Program-made: the position numbers and the translations under genes
In this document: one piece after another, positions 16,300 through 25,897 of the stretch
Numbering within the stretch: position 1 is the first letter of the stretch
Layout: the number at the start of each line of letters is the position of its first letter
Notes under the pieces: model-generated
What the model saw: the letters and a program-made list of their open reading frames with translations, nothing else
Told to the model about the DNA's origin: nothing
Database searches by the model: none
Assembly: GCF_020883535.1 (NCBI RefSeq)
Contig: NZ_CP086654.1
Coordinates: 434,001-498,000 of the forward strand
Direction of reading: 5' to 3'
DNA length: 64,000 bases
DNA from: Staphylococcus ratti
Lineage (GTDB): Bacteria > Bacillota > Bacilli > Staphylococcales > Staphylococcaceae

Positions 16300-18690
16300 A
16301 TGAAGCAATTAGGGGTTTACCGTTTTTTAACGGTTATTTTGATGCTTGTCATTTTTGGGATGGCAAATCAGACGAGTGTGTTTGCGGCTGAAACAGAAGC
16401 GCAGTCTCAATCTGAGGCGGCGGACGCTGAAACTGTTGCATCTTCACCAACACATCAAGTGACAGAGCAAGCACCAGAATCATCATTAACGCAAGCAACG
16501 AAAGAATCATCATTAGAAAAAGATTCAACAGAAAATGAATCAACACAACCATTAACAACAAAGGAAGCTACACCGACGAAAGAGGTTAGTGCTACTACTG
16601 CAACAACTGATACTAATGTGACGACAAGTCAAGAGGATAATGAAACTATACAGCCTATGACTTTAACAGATACTCAGGCGCAAACAGTAGCGCAACCTAA
16701 ACAAGGCATAGCACCATCATCAACAACGCGTACTATTTTACATACAAATGATATGCATGGTCGCCTAGTTGAAGAAAAAGGACGTGTCATCGGCATGGCC
16801 AAAACAAAGACAATTAAAGCACAACAAAATCCTGACTTGATGCTTGATGCAGGGGATGCATTCCAAGGTTTGCCTTTATCGAATCAATCGAAAGGTGAAG
16901 AAATGGCAAAAGCAATGAATGCAGTAGGATACGATGCAATGGTACCGGGAAATCATGAATTTGATTTTGGTTACAACCAATTAAAAAAATTAGAAGGTAT
17001 GCTTCATTTTCCGATTATAAGCTCAAATGTTTATAAAGAAGGTCAATTAGCATTCAAACCGTCAACGATTATTGAGAAAAATGGGGTGCGTTACGGCATT
17101 ATTGGTGTAACAACACCTGAAACAAAAACGAAAACAAGTCCTACAGGGATTCAAGGTGTAACGTTCGAAGATCCGCTTAAAAGCGTTTTGCGTGAAATGG
17201 ATCATTTGAATCGTAAAGTAGATGTTTTTGTCATTCTTTCACATTTAGGCGTCGATTCTACAACACAAGAAACGTGGCGCTCGGATTATTTAACCCAACA
17301 ACTTAGTCAAAATGAGCGTTTCAAGGTTCCTATTATGGTTATTGATGGCCATTCTCATACGGTGATGCAACATGGTCAAGTGTACGGTCAAGATTTATTG
17401 GCACAGACAGGCACAGCTTTAGCGAATATTGGTAAAATCACATTTGATTTTAATGACCAAACTGTGCGCAATATGAAAGCATCGTTAATTAATGTAAATG
17501 ACGTTTTGGATGTACAACCAGACGCAACTGTAAAAGCACAAATTGATAAAGCTAATGAAGCCTTTTTGAAAGAAACATCAGAAGTTATTATTCCTAACAA
17601 TACGATTGATTTTCAAGGAGAACGTGACGATGTACGCCGTCATGAAACAAATTTAGGTAATGCAATTGCAGATGCGATGGAAGCGTACAGTCAGACACAT
17701 TTTAGTCATCCTGCAGATTTTGCAGTAACAAATAGTGGTGGTATTCGCGCGTCTATTGCCAAAGGTAAAGTGACGTTAAATGACATCATTACTGTGTTGC
17801 CGTTTGGGAATACAATAGCGCAAATACAAGTGAAAGGTTCAGATGTACGTGCTGCATTTGAACATAGTTTAGGGGCACCAACAGAAAATGATCAGGGGAC
17901 AACACAACTGTCAGCAAATGGGGGATTGTTACAAGTTTCCAAATCGATTCGTGTATATTTTGACATCAATGCACCATCGGGACAACGGATTAAAGCCATT
18001 CATATCCTTAACCAAAAGACAGGTAAGTTTGAAGCATTAGATCCAAATCGTACGTATCGTATTGCAACGAATGACTTTACAGCTTCAGGTGGTGATGGTT
18101 TTACGATGTTGAATGGTCCAAGAGAAGAAGGATTATCTTTAGATAAAGTATTTGCCGATTACTTAAAAGAGGCAGACCTTGCGCAATATGATACGACGCA
18201 AGCACATCGAATTATCAATGGAGAGCCAGAAGTGATTGAACCGTCAACACCGAGTAAGATCATACCGTTTCCAAATCCAAAATCGCCATCATTACCACAT
18301 GAAAAAGAAAATCAAGTTCAAACAGTACCAGGTCATGAAGGAGACGCATTAAAAGGCAAGCTTGCATCACTTTCAACAAATAAAGGTACCCCATCGCTTG
18401 TGTCAGGTATGCAAATCAACCATCAAGGTGATATCGTATCTAAAACGACAGGCCAAGTCGTTATACCTAACTCAAAAGTGAAACATTATAAAGGTCAGTT
18501 AGCATATGTTAATGATAAAGGCGAACTTGTATCTTTGAAGACTGGGGAAGTACTTTTAAACGTGTCAGTAGCGCAACACTACATTCAAGATACGTTACCT
18601 CATACAGGCCAACAACAAGAATCACCAATCATCATTGGCGGTTTGTTAGTCATAGGTGGTTATTTATTGTTTAGACGTTACACAGCATAA
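16300..18690 (+). CDS. adsA: Cell-wall-anchored 5'-nucleotidase / adenosine synthase AdsA
   Basis: 796 residues. A signal peptide (to about residue 30, VFA-A) is followed by a Thr/Ser/Glu-rich stretch to about 135. The metallophosphatase half has HTNDMHG at 148-154, LDAGDAFQGL near 180 and GNHEFDFG at 217-224; the nucleotide-binding half has NSGGIRA at 478 and ASGGDGF near 595. The C-terminus has LPHTG at 766-770, a hydrophobic segment and a basic tail, so sortase A should anchor it. In S. aureus AdsA makes adenosine and deoxyadenosine that impair phagocytes. Two imperfect repeats (GDIVSKTTGQVV and GELVSLKTGEVL) precede the anchor. It lies between the nir and nar operons with its own leader and terminator. 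Confidence 0.92.
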   Translation: MKQLGVYRFLTVILMLVIFGMANQTSVFAAETEAQSQSEAADAETVASSPTHQVTEQAPESSLTQATKESSLEKDSTENESTQPLTTKEATPTKEVSATTATTDTNVTTSQEDNETIQPMTLTDTQAQTVAQPKQGIAPSSTTRTILHTNDMHGRLVEEKGRVIGMAKTKTIKAQQNPDLMLDAGDAFQGLPLSNQSKGEEMAKAMNAVGYDAMVPGNHEFDFGYNQLKKLEGMLHFPIISSNVYKEGQLAFKPSTIIEKNGVRYGIIGVTTPETKTKTSPTGIQGVTFEDPLKSVLREMDHLNRKVDVFVILSHLGVDSTTQETWRSDYLTQQLSQNERFKVPIMVIDGHSHTVMQHGQVYGQDLLAQTGTALANIGKITFDFNDQTVRNMKASLINVNDVLDVQPDATVKAQIDKANEAFLKETSEVIIPNNTIDFQGERDDVRRHETNLGNAIADAMEAYSQTHFSHPADFAVTNSGGIRASIAKGKVTLNDIITVLPFGNTIAQIQVKGSDVRAAFEHSLGAPTENDQGTTQLSANGGLLQVSKSIRVYFDINAPSGQRIKAIHILNQKTGKFEALDPNRTYRIATNDFTASGGDGFTMLNGPREEGLSLDKVFADYLKEADLAQYDTTQAHRIINGEPEVIEPSTPSKIIPFPNPKSPSLPHEKENQVQTVPGHEGDALKGKLASLSTNKGTPSLVSGMQINHQGDIVSKTTGQVVIPNSKVKHYKGQLAYVNDKGELVSLKTGEVLLNVSVAQHYIQDTLPHTGQQQESPIIIGGLLVIGGYLLFRRYTA

Positions 18691-18711
18691 ATATAACAAT
18701 CGTCAAAGTTT

Positions 18712-18754
18712 AGCGATGAAGAATTCTATAAAAGAGTTCTTCATCGCTTTTTTA
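18712..18754 (+). terminator. Terminator after adsA
   Basis: Arms 18713-18726 and 18734-18747 pair almost perfectly and a T-run follows. Confidence 0.85.
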
Positions 18755-18837
18755 ATCTCTCGCGTTCGTCTAGTAAAAGGTTATGAAAGAAGAGGTGTAT
18801 AGGGAATAAAAGGGGCTAACCAAAAGTATTTATCAAC

Positions 18838-18855
18838 TTGTGAATTTTTTAACAT
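18838..18855. promoter_or_regulatory. Rex-like site before narG
   Basis: TTGTGAATTTTTTAACAT: perfect left half-site, degenerate right half-site, 105-122 bases before narG. Rex binding near nar genes is reported in S. aureus. Confidence 0.45.
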
Positions 18856-18876
18856 TAGGGGATTTTACAAGGGAAT

Positions 18877-18890
18877 TAGGTGTTTCCCTA
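18877..18890. promoter_or_regulatory. NreC-type palindrome before narG
   Basis: TAGGTGTTTCCCTA matches TAGGG-N4-CCCTA with one mismatch. A further half-site TTAGGG is at 18855-18860. Position is about 70-105 bases upstream of the narG start, typical of an activator site. Confidence 0.6.
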
Positions 18891-18959
18891 ATGTTGCGAC
18901 TTTAGTAAGGACTATACAATTAAATTAACTCGGAGAGCCTGGGAATGAGGAGGATGAAC

Positions 18960-21900
18960 ATGGTTAAATTTGGATTGAAATTTTTTAAGCCAACAGAAAA
19001 ATTCAATGGTAACTGGTCGGTGCTAGAACATAAAAGCCGTGAATGGGAAAAAATGTATCGAGAACGTTGGAGTCACGATAAAGTTGTACGTACGACACAT
19101 GGCGTGAACTGTACGGGGTCATGCTCATGGAAAGTATTTGTTAAAAATGGCGTTATTACTTGGGAGAATCAACAAATTGACTATCCAAGTTGTGGTCCCG
19201 ATATGCCTGAATTTGAACCGCGTGGATGTCCGCGAGGTGCTTCATTTTCATGGTATGAATATAGTCCATTACGCATTAAATATCCATACGTGCGTGGGAA
19301 ATTATGGGATTTATGGACACAAGCATTAGAAGAACATCAAGATCCAATTAAAGCTTGGGCTTCCATTATAGAAGATGATGAAAAAGCGATGTCATATAAA
19401 TCAGCGCGTGGTAAAGGTGGCCATATTCGTGCGAGTTGGAAAGAGGTTGCGACGCTCATTGCAGCTCAATTAATTTATACCATTAAAAAAGATGGGCCAG
19501 ATCGTATTGCTGGCTTTACACCAATACCAGCAATGTCGATGATTAGCTATGCTGCAGGCGCACGTTTTATTTCTTTACTTGGGGGAGAAATGTTAAGTTT
19601 TTACGATTGGTATGCAGACTTACCGCCTGCCTCACCACAAATCTGGGGCGAACAAACGGATGTCCCAGAATCTAGTGATTGGTACAACGCTTCGTATATT
19701 ATGATGTGGGGATCGAATGTGCCACTTACACGTACGCCTGATGCCCACTTTATGACGGAAGTACGTTATAAAGGGGCTAAAGTCATTTCAGTAGCACCTG
19801 ACTACGCTGAAAATGTTAAGTTTGCGGACAATTGGATGGCACCAAATCCAGGTACTGATGCGGCTATCGCACAAGCAATGACACACGTTATTTTACAAGA
19901 ATTTTATGAAGACCATCCTTCTGAAATGTTTATTAATTATGCGAAACAATACTCAGATATGCCTTTTATTATTCGGTTAGATCAAGATAAAAGAGGCTAT
20001 AAAGCAGGTCGCTTTTTACGCTCTTCTGATTTTGGAAGTACAACTGAAAATAGCGAATGGAAACCTGTCATTATCGATGCTTTGACAAATACGATTCAAG
20101 TCCCTAACGGCACGATGGGGCAACGTTGGGAAGAGGGCAAAAAGTGGAACTTAAAACTTGAAAATGAACACGGTGAAACGATTGACCCTGCGATGTCAGT
20201 TGTAAGTGGTGAACACGATATAGTAACGATTCAATTTCCTTATTTTGATAATGCAGGAAATGGCGTGTTTGAAAGACCAATTGCGGTGCGTAAAATGACT
20301 TTAGCGAATGGTGAAGAAGTTTTAGCAACGACAATTTATGACTTAATGACAAGTCAATATGGCGTGAAACGATTTAATCATCCATTAGAAGCGAAAGGGT
20401 TAAATGATAAAGATGCTTTTTATACACCGGCTTGGCAAGAAAAAGTAACGGGTGTCAAAGCCAGTCTCGTAACACAAGTCGCAAGAGAATTTGCCCAAAA
20501 TGCGATTGATACAGGTGGACGCTCAATGATTATTATGGGGGCTGGTATTAATCACTGGTTTAATTCAGACATGATTTATCGTTCTATTTTAAATCTTGTT
20601 GTACTGTGTGGCTGTCAAGGCGTCAACGGCGGCGGCTGGGCACATTATGTAGGTCAAGAAAAATGCCGTCCGATTGAAGGTTGGAGTACGATTGCTTTTG
20701 CAAAAGATTGGCAAGGGCCTCCTCGTTTACAAAACGGCACAAGTTGGTTTTATTTTGCGACGGATCAATGGAAATATGAAGCATCTGGCGTAGATAAACT
20801 GGCGTCACCACTTGCTGAAAGCGTGAAATTACAACATCCAGCAGATTATAATGTGCTTGCTGCTCGCAACGGTTGGTTACCTTCATATCCACAATTTGAT
20901 CGTAATAGCTTGCTTTGGGGAGAAGAAGCGAAAGATTCAGGTGAGTTCACAAATGAAGCTATACTCAAACGTGCATTAGAAGATGTGAAATCGCGAAAAA
21001 CGAAATTTGCGATTGAAGACCCAGATTTACGAAAAAATCACCCCAAATCTCTATTTGTATGGCGTTCTAACTTGATTTCAAGTTCAGCTAAAGGACAAGA
21101 ATACTTCATGAAGCACCTACTTGGCGCGAAATCAGCATTAATGGCAGAACCGAATGAAAGTGAAAAGCCAGACGAGATTCAGTGGCGTGAAGATACAGTT
21201 GGTAAATTAGATTTACTTGTTTCCCTTGATTTCCGTATGACTGCGACACCGCTCTATTCAGACATTGTTTTACCGGCTGCAACGTGGTATGAAAAACACG
21301 ATTTATCTTCTACAGATATGCATCCGTTTATTCATCCATTTAATCCCGCCATTGATCCTTTATGGGAATCACGTTCGGACTGGGATATATTCAAAACACT
21401 GAGTAAAACATTTTCTGATATGGCACGCGTGCATTTAACTGGAACGTATAAAGATGTTGTGACAGCGCCACTTGCACATGATTCAAAACAAGAAATTTCG
21501 TTAGCTTACGGCAAAATTCATGATTGGACCAAAGGTGAAATTGAACCAATTCCAGGGAAAACCATGCCAGGTTTTGCAGTCGTTGATCGTACGTATACAG
21601 ACGTACATGATAAGTACATTTCAGTAGGTCCACTACTTGAAACGGGCAAAGTCGGCGCACACGGTGTGAATTTTTCGGTGAAAGAAGAATATGAGGAATT
21701 GCGCAATATGGTGGGCACATGGGAAGACGATACAGTAAAAAATAACAAACCGAGAATTGATACAGCCCGAAAAGTAGCAGACGTTATTTTAAATGTGTCA
21801 TCTGCAGCGAATGGCCGTGTATCACAAAAATCGTACGAAGATTTAGAAAGACAAACAGGAATGCAGTTGAAAGATATTTCAAGTGAGCGGGCATCTGAAA

Positions 21901-22631
21901 AGATTTCATTTTTAAATATTACATCACAACCCCGTGAAGTGATTCCAACTGCTGTTTTCCCAGGATCGAATAAACAAGGACGCCGCTATTCTCCTTTTAC
22001 GACAAATATTGAGCGTTTAGTCCCGTTTAGAACGTTAACAGGACGCCAAAGTTATTATATTGATCATGAAGTATTTCAACAGTTTGGTGAGCAATTACCG
22101 GTGTACAAACCTACATTACCACCAATGGTATTTGGTCCGAAAGATAAGCAAGTTAAAGGTGGCACAGACGCTCTTGTTTTACGTTATTTGACACCTCATG
22201 GTAAGTGGAATATTCATTCCACATATCAAGATAACCAGCATATGCTAACGCTTTTCCGTGGAGGTCCGACAGTATGGATTTCAAATGAAGACGCGGCACA
22301 ACATGATATTGAGGACAACGATTGGTTAGAAGTTTATAACCGAAATGGCGTCGTGACAGCAAGAGCGGTTGTCTCACATCGTATGCCTAGAGGGACAATG
22401 TTTATGTATCATGCGCAAGATAAACATATTGAAACACCAGGATCAGAAATTTCTGGCACGCGTGGCGGTTCACACAATGCACCTACACGTATTCACTTAA
22501 AACCGACTCAACTTATGGGAGGATATGCACAAATCAGTTATTCTTTTAACTATTATGGACCAATAGGGAACCAACGGGATGTTTACGTTGCGGTGAGAAA
22601 GATGAAAGAGGTGGATTGGCTTGAAGATTAA
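18960..22631 (+). CDS. narG: Respiratory nitrate reductase alpha subunit NarG
   Basis: 1223 residues from the ATG at 18960 (GAGGAGG at 18947-18953). Catalytic subunit of the membrane-bound, cytoplasm-facing nitrate reductase; it reduces nitrate to nitrite at a bis-MGD molybdenum centre. The N-terminal FS0 cluster motif is present as HGVNCTGSCSWKVF followed by YPSCGPDMPEF. The typical IMMWGSNVPLTRTPDAHF stretch and the C-terminal molybdopterin dinucleotide domain (NDWLEVYNRNGVVTARAVVSH-like segment) are intact. It lacks a twin-arginine leader, as usual for Bacillus-type NarG. It overlaps narH by 11 bases. First gene of narGHJI-nreABC. Confidence 0.97.
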   Translation: MVKFGLKFFKPTEKFNGNWSVLEHKSREWEKMYRERWSHDKVVRTTHGVNCTGSCSWKVFVKNGVITWENQQIDYPSCGPDMPEFEPRGCPRGASFSWYEYSPLRIKYPYVRGKLWDLWTQALEEHQDPIKAWASIIEDDEKAMSYKSARGKGGHIRASWKEVATLIAAQLIYTIKKDGPDRIAGFTPIPAMSMISYAAGARFISLLGGEMLSFYDWYADLPPASPQIWGEQTDVPESSDWYNASYIMMWGSNVPLTRTPDAHFMTEVRYKGAKVISVAPDYAENVKFADNWMAPNPGTDAAIAQAMTHVILQEFYEDHPSEMFINYAKQYSDMPFIIRLDQDKRGYKAGRFLRSSDFGSTTENSEWKPVIIDALTNTIQVPNGTMGQRWEEGKKWNLKLENEHGETIDPAMSVVSGEHDIVTIQFPYFDNAGNGVFERPIAVRKMTLANGEEVLATTIYDLMTSQYGVKRFNHPLEAKGLNDKDAFYTPAWQEKVTGVKASLVTQVAREFAQNAIDTGGRSMIIMGAGINHWFNSDMIYRSILNLVVLCGCQGVNGGGWAHYVGQEKCRPIEGWSTIAFAKDWQGPPRLQNGTSWFYFATDQWKYEASGVDKLASPLAESVKLQHPADYNVLAARNGWLPSYPQFDRNSLLWGEEAKDSGEFTNEAILKRALEDVKSRKTKFAIEDPDLRKNHPKSLFVWRSNLISSSAKGQEYFMKHLLGAKSALMAEPNESEKPDEIQWREDTVGKLDLLVSLDFRMTATPLYSDIVLPAATWYEKHDLSSTDMHPFIHPFNPAIDPLWESRSDWDIFKTLSKTFSDMARVHLTGTYKDVVTAPLAHDSKQEISLAYGKIHDWTKGEIEPIPGKTMPGFAVVDRTYTDVHDKYISVGPLLETGKVGAHGVNFSVKEEYEELRNMVGTWEDDTVKNNKPRIDTARKVADVILNVSSAANGRVSQKSYEDLERQTGMQLKDISSERASEKISFLNITSQPREVIPTAVFPGSNKQGRRYSPFTTNIERLVPFRTLTGRQSYYIDHEVFQQFGEQLPVYKPTLPPMVFGPKDKQVKGGTDALVLRYLTPHGKWNIHSTYQDNQHMLTLFRGGPTVWISNEDAAQHDIEDNDWLEVYNRNGVVTARAVVSHRMPRGTMFMYHAQDKHIETPGSEISGTRGGSHNAPTRIHLKPTQLMGGYAQISYSFNYYGPIGNQRDVYVAVRKMKEVDWLED

Positions 22632-24177
22632 AGCACAAGTTGCAATGGTTTTGAACCTAGACAAATGTATCGGCTGTCATACGTGTAGTGTGACGTGTAA
22701 AAGTACGTGGACCAATCGCCCTGGCGCGGAGTATATGTGGTTTAACAATGTAGAGACAAAACCGGGGATTGGTTACCCAAAACGCTGGGAAGACCAAGAA
22801 CATTATAAAGGGGGATGGACGCTTAATAAGAAGGGTAAATTAGAGTTAAAATCAGGCACACGTATTCAAAAAATTGCATTAGGAAAGATTTTCTATAATC
22901 CAGATATGCCTGTCATTAAAGATTACTATGAGCCATGGACATATAATTATGAACATTTGACGACAGCTAAAGCTTCTGAACATTCTCCAGTTGCAAAAGC
23001 ACATTCTGTTATGACAGGTGAGCGTATGGATATTGATTGGGGCCCAAACTGGGAAGATGATTTAGCAGGTGGACATGTTACTGGGCCGCAAGATCCTAAC
23101 ATTCAAAAAATCGAAGAGGAAATCAAATTTAATTTCGATCAAACTTTTATGATGTATTTGCCACGACTTTGTGAGCATTGTTTAAATCCTAGTTGTGTCG
23201 CTTCTTGTCCATCAGGTGCAATGTATAAACGTGATGAAGACGGTATTGTACTTGTTGACCAAGAAGCCTGTCGTGGATGGCGATATTGTATGACAGGATG
23301 TCCGTACAAAAAAGTATATTTTAATTGGAAAACGAACAAAGCTGAAAAATGTACTTTCTGTTTTCCGCGTGTAGAAGCGGGAATTCCAACAGTTTGTTCT
23401 GAAACATGTACAGGTCGCATGCGTTATTTAGGCGTACTGCTTTACGATGCGGATCGTGTCCAAGAAGCGGCCTCTGCAGAAAATGAACAAGATTTATATA
23501 AAAAGCAACTTGAGTTATTTTTGAACCCATTTGACGAAGCAGTTATCGAACAGGCCGAGAAAGATGGTATTTCACAAGAATGGATTGAAGCGGCGCAAAA
23601 TTCGCCAATTTATAAACTGGCAATTGAGTATCGACTCGCATTCCCGTTACATCCGGAGTACCGTACAATGCCAATGGTGTGGTATTGCCCGCCATTAAGC
23701 CCGATTATGAATTATTTTGAAGGCAAAAATTCAAGTCACAATCCAGATGCAATTTTCCCAGCTATTGAAGAAATGCGTCTTCCTGTACAATACCTTGCAC
23801 AATTATTTACTGCTGGTGATACAGCTGCAGTAAAAGGGGCTTTACAACGTATGGCTATGATGCGAAGTTATATGCGTGCCCAAAATACAGGACGTGAATT
23901 TGATATGGCGCGTTTAACACGTGTAGGATTAACTGAACGTCAAGCTAAAGATATGTATCGTTTATTGGCGATAGCCAAGTATGAAGATCGCTTCGTCATT
24001 CCAACGTCACATAAAGAGCAATATATGGATACGTATGCAGCGCAAGGTAGTCAAGGTTATGGCGGTGAACATTTTGGTGCAAACTGTGAGGGGTGCGGTG
24101 TACCTGTAGGAGCGAGTGGTAAAACAGGACAAGAAATGTATAACGATAACTTCTATGGAGGGATCTTCCGTGATTAA
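22621..24177 (+). CDS. narH: Respiratory nitrate reductase beta subunit NarH
   Basis: 518 residues, TTG start at 22621 inside the end of narG, with GAGGTGG upstream. It carries the electron chain of four iron-sulfur clusters. The four cysteine groups are visible: CIGCHTCSVTC near residue 16, CEHCLNPSCVASCPSG near 185, CRGWRYCMTGCP near 217 (the tryptophan in place of a cysteine marks the [3Fe-4S] cluster), and KCTFCFPRVEAGIPTVC near 243. Electrons pass from NarI haems to NarG. It overlaps narJ by 8 bases. Confidence 0.97.
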   Translation: MKIKAQVAMVLNLDKCIGCHTCSVTCKSTWTNRPGAEYMWFNNVETKPGIGYPKRWEDQEHYKGGWTLNKKGKLELKSGTRIQKIALGKIFYNPDMPVIKDYYEPWTYNYEHLTTAKASEHSPVAKAHSVMTGERMDIDWGPNWEDDLAGGHVTGPQDPNIQKIEEEIKFNFDQTFMMYLPRLCEHCLNPSCVASCPSGAMYKRDEDGIVLVDQEACRGWRYCMTGCPYKKVYFNWKTNKAEKCTFCFPRVEAGIPTVCSETCTGRMRYLGVLLYDADRVQEAASAENEQDLYKKQLELFLNPFDEAVIEQAEKDGISQEWIEAAQNSPIYKLAIEYRLAFPLHPEYRTMPMVWYCPPLSPIMNYFEGKNSSHNPDAIFPAIEEMRLPVQYLAQLFTAGDTAAVKGALQRMAMMRSYMRAQNTGREFDMARLTRVGLTERQAKDMYRLLAIAKYEDRFVIPTSHKEQYMDTYAAQGSQGYGGEHFGANCEGCGVPVGASGKTGQEMYNDNFYGGIFRD

Positions 24178-24745
24178 TCTTAATACGCTCAAATATTATA
24201 AAGAAACATTTGCATATATGAGTCAACAATTGAGTTTTCCGGATAAATTAACATTCCATCCTAAAACGTTTGAAGCGGTTATGAACGAAGAACACCCTGC
24301 CTATCGCCATATCAAAGCGTACCGTGAATGTATGTATGAATTGAGCTTGTCAGAAATTAAAGCGCTGTATACAGATACGTTTGATTTTAATAAAAAAACG
24401 ACGTTGTATATGACTTTTAATCAATTTGATACGCAAAAAGAAAGAGGGCAGATGCTCGCAAAGTTGAAAGTGTTATATGAAATGTTTGGCTTGGAGATGC
24501 CTGCTTCTGAGCTGTCGGATTATTTACCATTAATGCTTGAATTTTTATACGCAGCACCTATTGACGGGGATAGTCGTATACAAGAAAATCTACAATTGCT
24601 TATTATGATTATTGAAGATGGCACTTATCCGATGATGAAATATCTTGAAGAAAAAGGAAATCCTTATAGTCATTTAATACGCGGATTACGTGAAACGTTA
24701 AAACGCTGTATCTTACAAGATAATGAGGTGAGACAACATGTTTAA
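24170..24745 (+). CDS. narJ: Nitrate reductase assembly chaperone NarJ (delta)
   Basis: About 191 residues from the GTG at 24170, six bases after GGAGGG; the longer frame from 24116 lies wholly inside narH and is not credible. Soluble all-helical TorD-like chaperone that binds apo-NarG and allows molybdenum cofactor insertion; it is not part of the final enzyme. Features seen are the acidic SELSDYLPLMLEFLYAAP stretch and MIIEDGTYPMMKYLEEKG. It overlaps narH and narI by 8 bases each, consistent with coupled translation. Confidence 0.93.
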   Translation: MINLNTLKYYKETFAYMSQQLSFPDKLTFHPKTFEAVMNEEHPAYRHIKAYRECMYELSLSEIKALYTDTFDFNKKTTLYMTFNQFDTQKERGQMLAKLKVLYEMFGLEMPASELSDYLPLMLEFLYAAPIDGDSRIQENLQLLIMIIEDGTYPMMKYLEEKGNPYSHLIRGLRETLKRCILQDNEVRQHV

Positions 24746-25415
24746 TCAATTTTTATGGGTCATATTCCCGTATCTTTGTCTTGCAATTTTTATCATTGGT
24801 CATATCGTACGTTACCGATTCGATCAATTTTCATGGACTGCAAAATCAAGTGAGTTTATAGAAAAAAAGCATCTTAAATGGGGAAGTCTTTGCTTTCATT
24901 TAGGTATTATTCCTGTGTTTGTAGGTCATGTTGTAGGTCTGTTAATACCAGCGCATTGGTTAGAAGCAATAGGTATAAACAATCATATCTATCATATCGG
25001 CGCCGTGTATATTGGTAGTATTTTTGGTATAATAACACTCATCGGTATGTTCTTATTAACAGCTAGACGTGTTACAAAAGCCAATGTGCGCCGTCTAAGT
25101 TCAGCTTCTGATATTTTAGTAAACATTTTGTTGCTCGTTATTGTATTTGCTGGTCTATATGCAACTCTTGTAGTAAATGCAACAACACCTGATTTTGATT
25201 ATCGTCAAACAATTTCGATTTGGTTTAGAGGTTTATTGACATTGAGCCCGGATGCTAATTTAATGACAACTGTTCCAATTGCTTTTAAATTACACGTATT
25301 GTTAGGCTTTTCAATCATGGCGTTGTGGCCATTTACGAGACTTGTGCATGTTTGGAGTATTCCATTATCCTATGTGAACAGAAGTTATATTATTTACCGT
25401 AAACACAAAGTATAA
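24738..25415 (+). CDS. narI: Respiratory nitrate reductase gamma subunit NarI
   Basis: 225-residue integral membrane protein with five helices and two b-type haems. It oxidises menaquinol and passes electrons to NarH. The haem-ligand histidines lie in GHIVRYRFDQF (helix 2 edge), FHLGIIPVFVGHVVG and LHVLLGFSIMALWPFTRLVH. Overlaps narJ by 8 bases. nreA starts 20 bases later, with no terminator between, so structural and sensory genes share a transcript. Confidence 0.95.
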   Translation: MFNQFLWVIFPYLCLAIFIIGHIVRYRFDQFSWTAKSSEFIEKKHLKWGSLCFHLGIIPVFVGHVVGLLIPAHWLEAIGINNHIYHIGAVYIGSIFGIITLIGMFLLTARRVTKANVRRLSSASDILVNILLLVIVFAGLYATLVVNATTPDFDYRQTISIWFRGLLTLSPDANLMTTVPIAFKLHVLLGFSIMALWPFTRLVHVWSIPLSYVNRSYIIYRKHKV

Positions 25416-25435
25416 ATAGAGATGGAGTGATGACC

Positions 25436-25897
25436 GTGAGCCCAATTGATTTTTCTAAGCATGATTATCAATCTGAATTAGACGCATTACGTATGCGTTA
25501 TGATTTTGACTTTGCAGGCATTGCATTACCTACTGAAGATCATATGGATATGAAAATCAAATGGCGTTACGTGTCAGGTAATTTGAATAATCGGTACCAA
25601 CGCATCGTTCTTCGCAATGGACGTGGCATTGCTGGAACAGTGATGAAAACAGGAAAATCGATGACGATTGCAGATACAAATCAAGAAGAGATACAACAAT
25701 CAATATTTAATTTTCCGATACTCATGAGTGAGCAATTAACCGCACTCGTAGCAATCCCACTTTGGCATCATCACCGTGTCAAAGGGGTCTTGTTATTTGG
25801 ACAGAGGAATGGTAAACCTCTACCTAATAGGACACATGACGCTATCAAAATTAAAGGCATTGGTTCTCTAACAAGTGAAGATAGGGTGAGATTATAA
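25436..25897 (+). CDS. nreA: Nitrate-binding GAF protein NreA
   Basis: About 153 residues from the GTG at 25436, eight bases after GGAG; the ATG at 25430 is in frame but only two bases from it. A single GAF domain. NreA binds nitrate and, when empty, restrains phosphorylation of NreB, so the system needs both low oxygen and nitrate. The core sequence RYQRIVLRNGRGIAGTVMKT and the ALVAIPLWHHHRVKGVLLFG strand fit. Its stop shares one base with the nreB start. Confidence 0.9.
   Translation: MSPIDFSKHDYQSELDALRMRYDFDFAGIALPTEDHMDMKIKWRYVSGNLNNRYQRIVLRNGRGIAGTVMKTGKSMTIADTNQEEIQQSIFNFPILMSEQLTALVAIPLWHHHRVKGVLLFGQRNGKPLPNRTHDAIKIKGIGSLTSEDRVRL

Noticed and set aside
21391-21748. Minus-strand frames inside narG
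   Set aside because: narG is intact; these are shadows.
24116-24169. Upstream extension of narJ
   Set aside because: Lies wholly inside narH; GTG at 24170 has the ribosome site.
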